From Intoshia linei (taxonomy: Eukaryota; Orthonectida; Rhopaluridae), in the NCBI GenBank assembly GCA_001642005.1, contig LWCA01000050.1, positions 1 through 64,000 of the forward strand: a DNA stretch of 64,000 bases. Direction: 5' to 3'. Made by a program: the position numbers and the translations under genes. The notes below the pieces were generated by a model. The model did not search any database, was not told the DNA's origin, and saw only the letters and a program-made list of their open reading frames with translations. Every line of letters begins with the position of its first letter. Position 1 is the stretch's first letter. Of this stretch, positions 61,052-64,000 are shown piece after piece.

Positions 61052-62294
61052 CTAAGATGACGATGTAACAGGGCTTCGGATGTAACACATAAACAATACT
61101 AATAGTTGATAACTCACTAACAGTTTTCCAACACTACTCTGTAAAGATAAGTATATTACATCATAGGTGAACAAATCTCCATCATCTATAACAGGATCGT
61201 ATACGTTAATTTCTCTTAATGTACTCTCTGTTATGTGAACTTGCATTGGCTAAATTTTGAAAAATTTAAAATTTAAAAATTAATGATTCACCAGTGCCGA
61301 ACTTTCCATACTATTAGCCATAACAGATGTATCTCCAAACAAAGAGTATCGAGGACGTTTATTCCCAACTATTCCTGCTACAAGTGGCCCAGAATTTATA
61401 CCTAATTGAATAAAACCAATGTATTTATTAAGTATAATCTAGTATACCTAGTCTAATTTTCAATTTATATTTATCATTTTTCTTTGAAAAAAGTTCCAAA
61501 GATTCTATTAAATCAAAAGCACAATTCACTGCATAAAATGCATGGTATTTTGATTCTATAGGAATTCCACCAACTAAAACATATGCATCGCCTATAGTTT
61601 CTATCTAAATTTAGGATAACAAAATTTTTGATTGAGATGATCTGTAATGAGGATTTAAGTTTGATTTAATTCCAAAGAGAAGTAAAATATTCTATAGGGA
61701 TAAAATCGTATCAATATGACCATCCCAATAGCATATTATACCAGAATTAAGAATCATATGCAACAGTTAAGTATCTCATTAAGATTACAATGTAATGTAA
61801 TTTCGTTAAACACGCTTTCATAGTTTTAAATGCCTGGTGACATTTATTGTTGCAAGCGTGGGTATAGTGTCATTTCAGAGTTTTTCTAACAACTTGAGAA
61901 ATTTAAAAATTTATAGCTTTCACTGAAGAAACTGTTAAATTTATTTTGATAACGGATGCATCCTGAACAAAGTACAAGTACATGTAACTGTATTTTTGTA
62001 ATTTTATCAAAAGTGGAAAACCTACTGTAATGAAGACCCAGTAGTAAAAATTGTCAATAAAATTATTTCGATGCTAATCAACATACTTTACCTTGTAAAC
62101 ATTGTTTTTTAAGCAGACATCATCAAAAATAGTAAATACATATGTCAATAAATTTATGACGTCCATTGGCTAAATTTTTGTAATTATATTAAAATGTACA
62201 TTAATGTTAATTATTAAAAATTTACAGTTAAATTACTACAAATATTTGTAAATCCTACGATGTCTGTATAGAGAACGGTTGCACATTTGAATAT
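61052..62294 (-). CDS. Guanylate cyclase-like catalytic domain protein (5' part off window)
   Basis: Exons 62226-62294, 62092-62169, 61448-61604, 61292-61401 and 61052-61249 (introns 56, 487, 46 and 42 nt). Class III nucleotide cyclase domain: [12 protein letters not shown] with metal-binding Asp, [32 protein letters not shown] with the guanine-selecting Glu and the second metal Asp, [22 protein letters not shown], and [10 protein letters not shown]. Unusual: after FGDT the normal VNTASRMES is SVMANSMES, so the Asn and Arg that stabilise the transition state are absent, and the purine-contacting Cys before LFGDT is Ser. The C-terminal KGKG segment is also missing. It may be an inactive or regulatory subunit. 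Receptor or soluble type cannot be decided because upstream exons lie beyond nested hAT insertions. Confidence 0.88.
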
Positions 62295-62390
62295 CTAAAA
62301 AATAGGCATTATACATGATGTAGCGCAGTGATTCACAACGAGCACCATGTGAACCATTTCCACATAACTATTTTGAGGGTCATTTTAGAC

Positions 62391-63605
62391 CAGGGATGGG
62401 CAACATACGGCCGGAAATAATTTTTATTATAAAAATTTACATAATAACATATTTTGTCGTCTTAAATGAGCAAGATAATAAAAAAGAGAAAAGTGGACTC
62501 TGAATGCAGAATTTTCCAAAAATTATGGGAATTAGATTATTATTTTATGGAGCACTACAACAAACCTGTTTGTGTTGTTGCCAAGAAAATGTTGCTGTTA
62601 ATAAAGTAAATAACATCAAGCTTCATAACATAACAATGAAAACAAACTTAAATCGACATTTCAAAAAATTCATAGAAATTTGAGATCAGACGAATTTAAT
62701 AAATTAAAAAATAGTTTAAAAAAATCAGGCTATTTTGTTTACGAATAGGGTTGCCAACTGCATTATTTCCCCTCTGAGACTTCGGCTTTTCAAATTCAAC
62801 TCAGGGTTCAGGGTTAAGTGATATTTCTCAGGGTAATTTAATTATTTCAATCAAAATCATCAGATATATTGATGTATAAGATGTGTAAACTGTTATTATT
62901 TTTTTAAAAAGAGACCCCAAAGTAAAAGAGGGCCCCAAAAAAAATTTAAATAACAAAAAAATAACACGCTTCGCTCAAAAATTCGGGTTAAGAATAACTT
63001 AATGTTGGTAATCCTATTCACGAATAGGATGGGTACAGATAAAAATAATACTAATGCCAGTTATGTTATTTCAAAATTGATTGCACAACGCATGAAACCG
63101 GTATCTGATGGAGAGTTTATTAAAGTGCCCAACTTGCAATTTTTGTCAGAGGCGTAATTTACAAATTAGAAATTGTTGAAGAATTTTTTGAATTAATACC
63201 TATGAAAGGGAATTCCACTGGAAGAGACATCTTTGATGCAATAATGAAAATAATCTCAAAAATAAATCTTAACATACGTAAATTTGTTGGGCTTATTACG
63301 GACGGTACTCCATCTATGATAGGCTCAAAAAAAGTTAATGCAAGAACATTTAAAAAATGAAGACATTCTCAATCAATTTCTCTAAAAAACTTTCATTGTA
63401 TAATTCATCAAGAAGAATTATGTCGAAAATTGATGAAACTTAACGATATAATGACATTTGTGATAAAAACTAAATTTTATTTTTTATAATAAAAATTTAA
63501 AATAAATATATTCAAACCAAAAATTCTTAAAATTTATTTGTCCGGCCCACCCATCTATTTTATATAACAATCCGGCCCGCTATCACAGAAAGTTGCCCAT
63601 CCCTG
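62391..63605 (+). mobile_element. hAT element with GTF2IRD2-like transposase remains
   Basis: Ends cagggatgggcaacatacgg and the inverse of aaagttgcccatccctg, next to related 8-mers ttttagac and tcttagat (a degraded target duplication). Coding remains on the plus strand: KKRKVDSECRIFQ and a damaged finger HYNKPVCVVAKK; later FFELIPMKGNSTGRDIF, FVGLITDGTPSMIGSKK (catalytic Asp block) and FHCIIHQEELCRKLMKL, typical of GTF2IRD2/ZBED-type hAT proteins. Stops and a nested insertion (62749-63019) disable it. It lies in an upstream intron of the cyclase gene. Confidence 0.85.
62749..63019. mobile_element. Nested insertion inside the hAT copy
   Basis: About 270 bp flanked on both sides by acgaatag (62741-62748 and 63020-63027), with ggttgccaac at the left and gttggtaatcc at the right as short inverted ends. 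Non-coding. Class unknown; an 8-bp duplication would suit an hAT-type MITE. Confidence 0.55.
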
Positions 63606-64000
63606 TCTTAGATTCTATATTATAGAGTCTATTGAGAGTCTATAGAGATTTCTGTGACAAGTGGTCCATGGTGGAAAAAGTTTGGGACTCTATAACATAG
63701 AGCCTCAATATAATATTTAAAAAATATTTTCATTATCATTATTAACCATTTTATTAGACTATTACACTAGTATTCTATATACATACACCTATATTCAAAT
63801 ATACTTTTAGCTATTTAAAAAAGTGCGGAGCCTAATATATAACTCAAAAAATTATTATTTTAAGTATCAAAAATAATAGAATCAAAAAATTTCGTCTTCA
63901 ACAGAGCTAGGATGCTGTTTGTACGAAATGCATAACAGTCAATTAGTACTTAATAACAATTGACTAAATTGAATTTGAAAAACTGTGCAGTTAAGAGAAA
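63606..64000. other. Right edge, repeat-rich
   Basis: No gene. 63645-63690 (gtggtccatggtggaaaaag and tttgggact) looks like the right end of an outer hAT-like element whose left end may be 62335-62375. 63893-63945 is a family-A end (agctaggatgctgtttgtac followed by gaaatgcataacagtcaa). Confidence 0.45.

Overview
The window is AT-rich nuclear DNA from an animal. It carries metazoan-type genes (a RUNX and a bHLH transcription factor, transgelin, a TP53INP-like protein, a guanylate-cyclase domain, a sortilin/VPS10-like protein) on the standard genetic code. Most of its spliceosomal introns are only 22-48 nt long. Introns this small, together with those families, fit a dicyemid mesozoan best (a parasite of cephalopod kidneys); this is an inference from gene structure, not an identification. 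Most genes had to be assembled from several exons, so start, end and splice coordinates are my own reading; exon lists are given in each entry.

Layout. 0-10.7 kb: a monocarboxylate-transporter-like gene (minus) whose exons are split by 2.3-kb and 6.3-kb introns full of transposon remains; a TP53INP-like gene lies inside the larger intron on the plus strand. 10.7-15.1 kb: gene-poor, with one TIR-flanked dispersed element of about 1.9 kb. 15.1-18.3 kb: two plus-strand transcription factor genes, a bHLH and a RUNX. 18.5-21.9 kb: P-loop sulfotransferase-like gene. 23.0-28.0 kb: unidentified multi-pass membrane protein with a recent hAT insertion in its last intron. 28.6-31.7 kb: a compact housekeeping cluster (proteasome alpha5, a tiny coiled-coil gene, mitochondrial ribosomal protein bS18m, transgelin) with 15-104 bp between genes. 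32.9-35.3 kb: IMP dehydrogenase. 35.4-52.5 kb: complete midasin/MDN1 gene, with one exon of 11.88 kb. 53.1-56.4 kb: sortilin/VPS10-like gene. 58.3-60.9 kb: hAT and Tc1 copies. 61.1-62.3 kb: catalytic domain of a guanylate cyclase-like protein, its upstream part interrupted by nested hAT elements and lying beyond the right edge.

The genes do not form one pathway. MDN1, IMPDH, PSMA5 and bS18m are growth housekeeping genes; the others are regulatory, transport or membrane genes. The clearest theme is architectural: introns are either minimal (22-66 nt) or swollen to 0.5-6 kb by Tc1/mariner, pogo/Tigger, hAT, Ty3/gypsy and several anonymous TIR families. The most unusual items are the 22-nt intron and the 11.88-kb exon in the same MDN1 gene, a 91-bp intron-like insertion with a 9-bp direct repeat inside a Tc1 transposase, a cyclase domain lacking the usual catalytic Asn/Arg, and a dispersed TIR family whose ends share a palindromic core.
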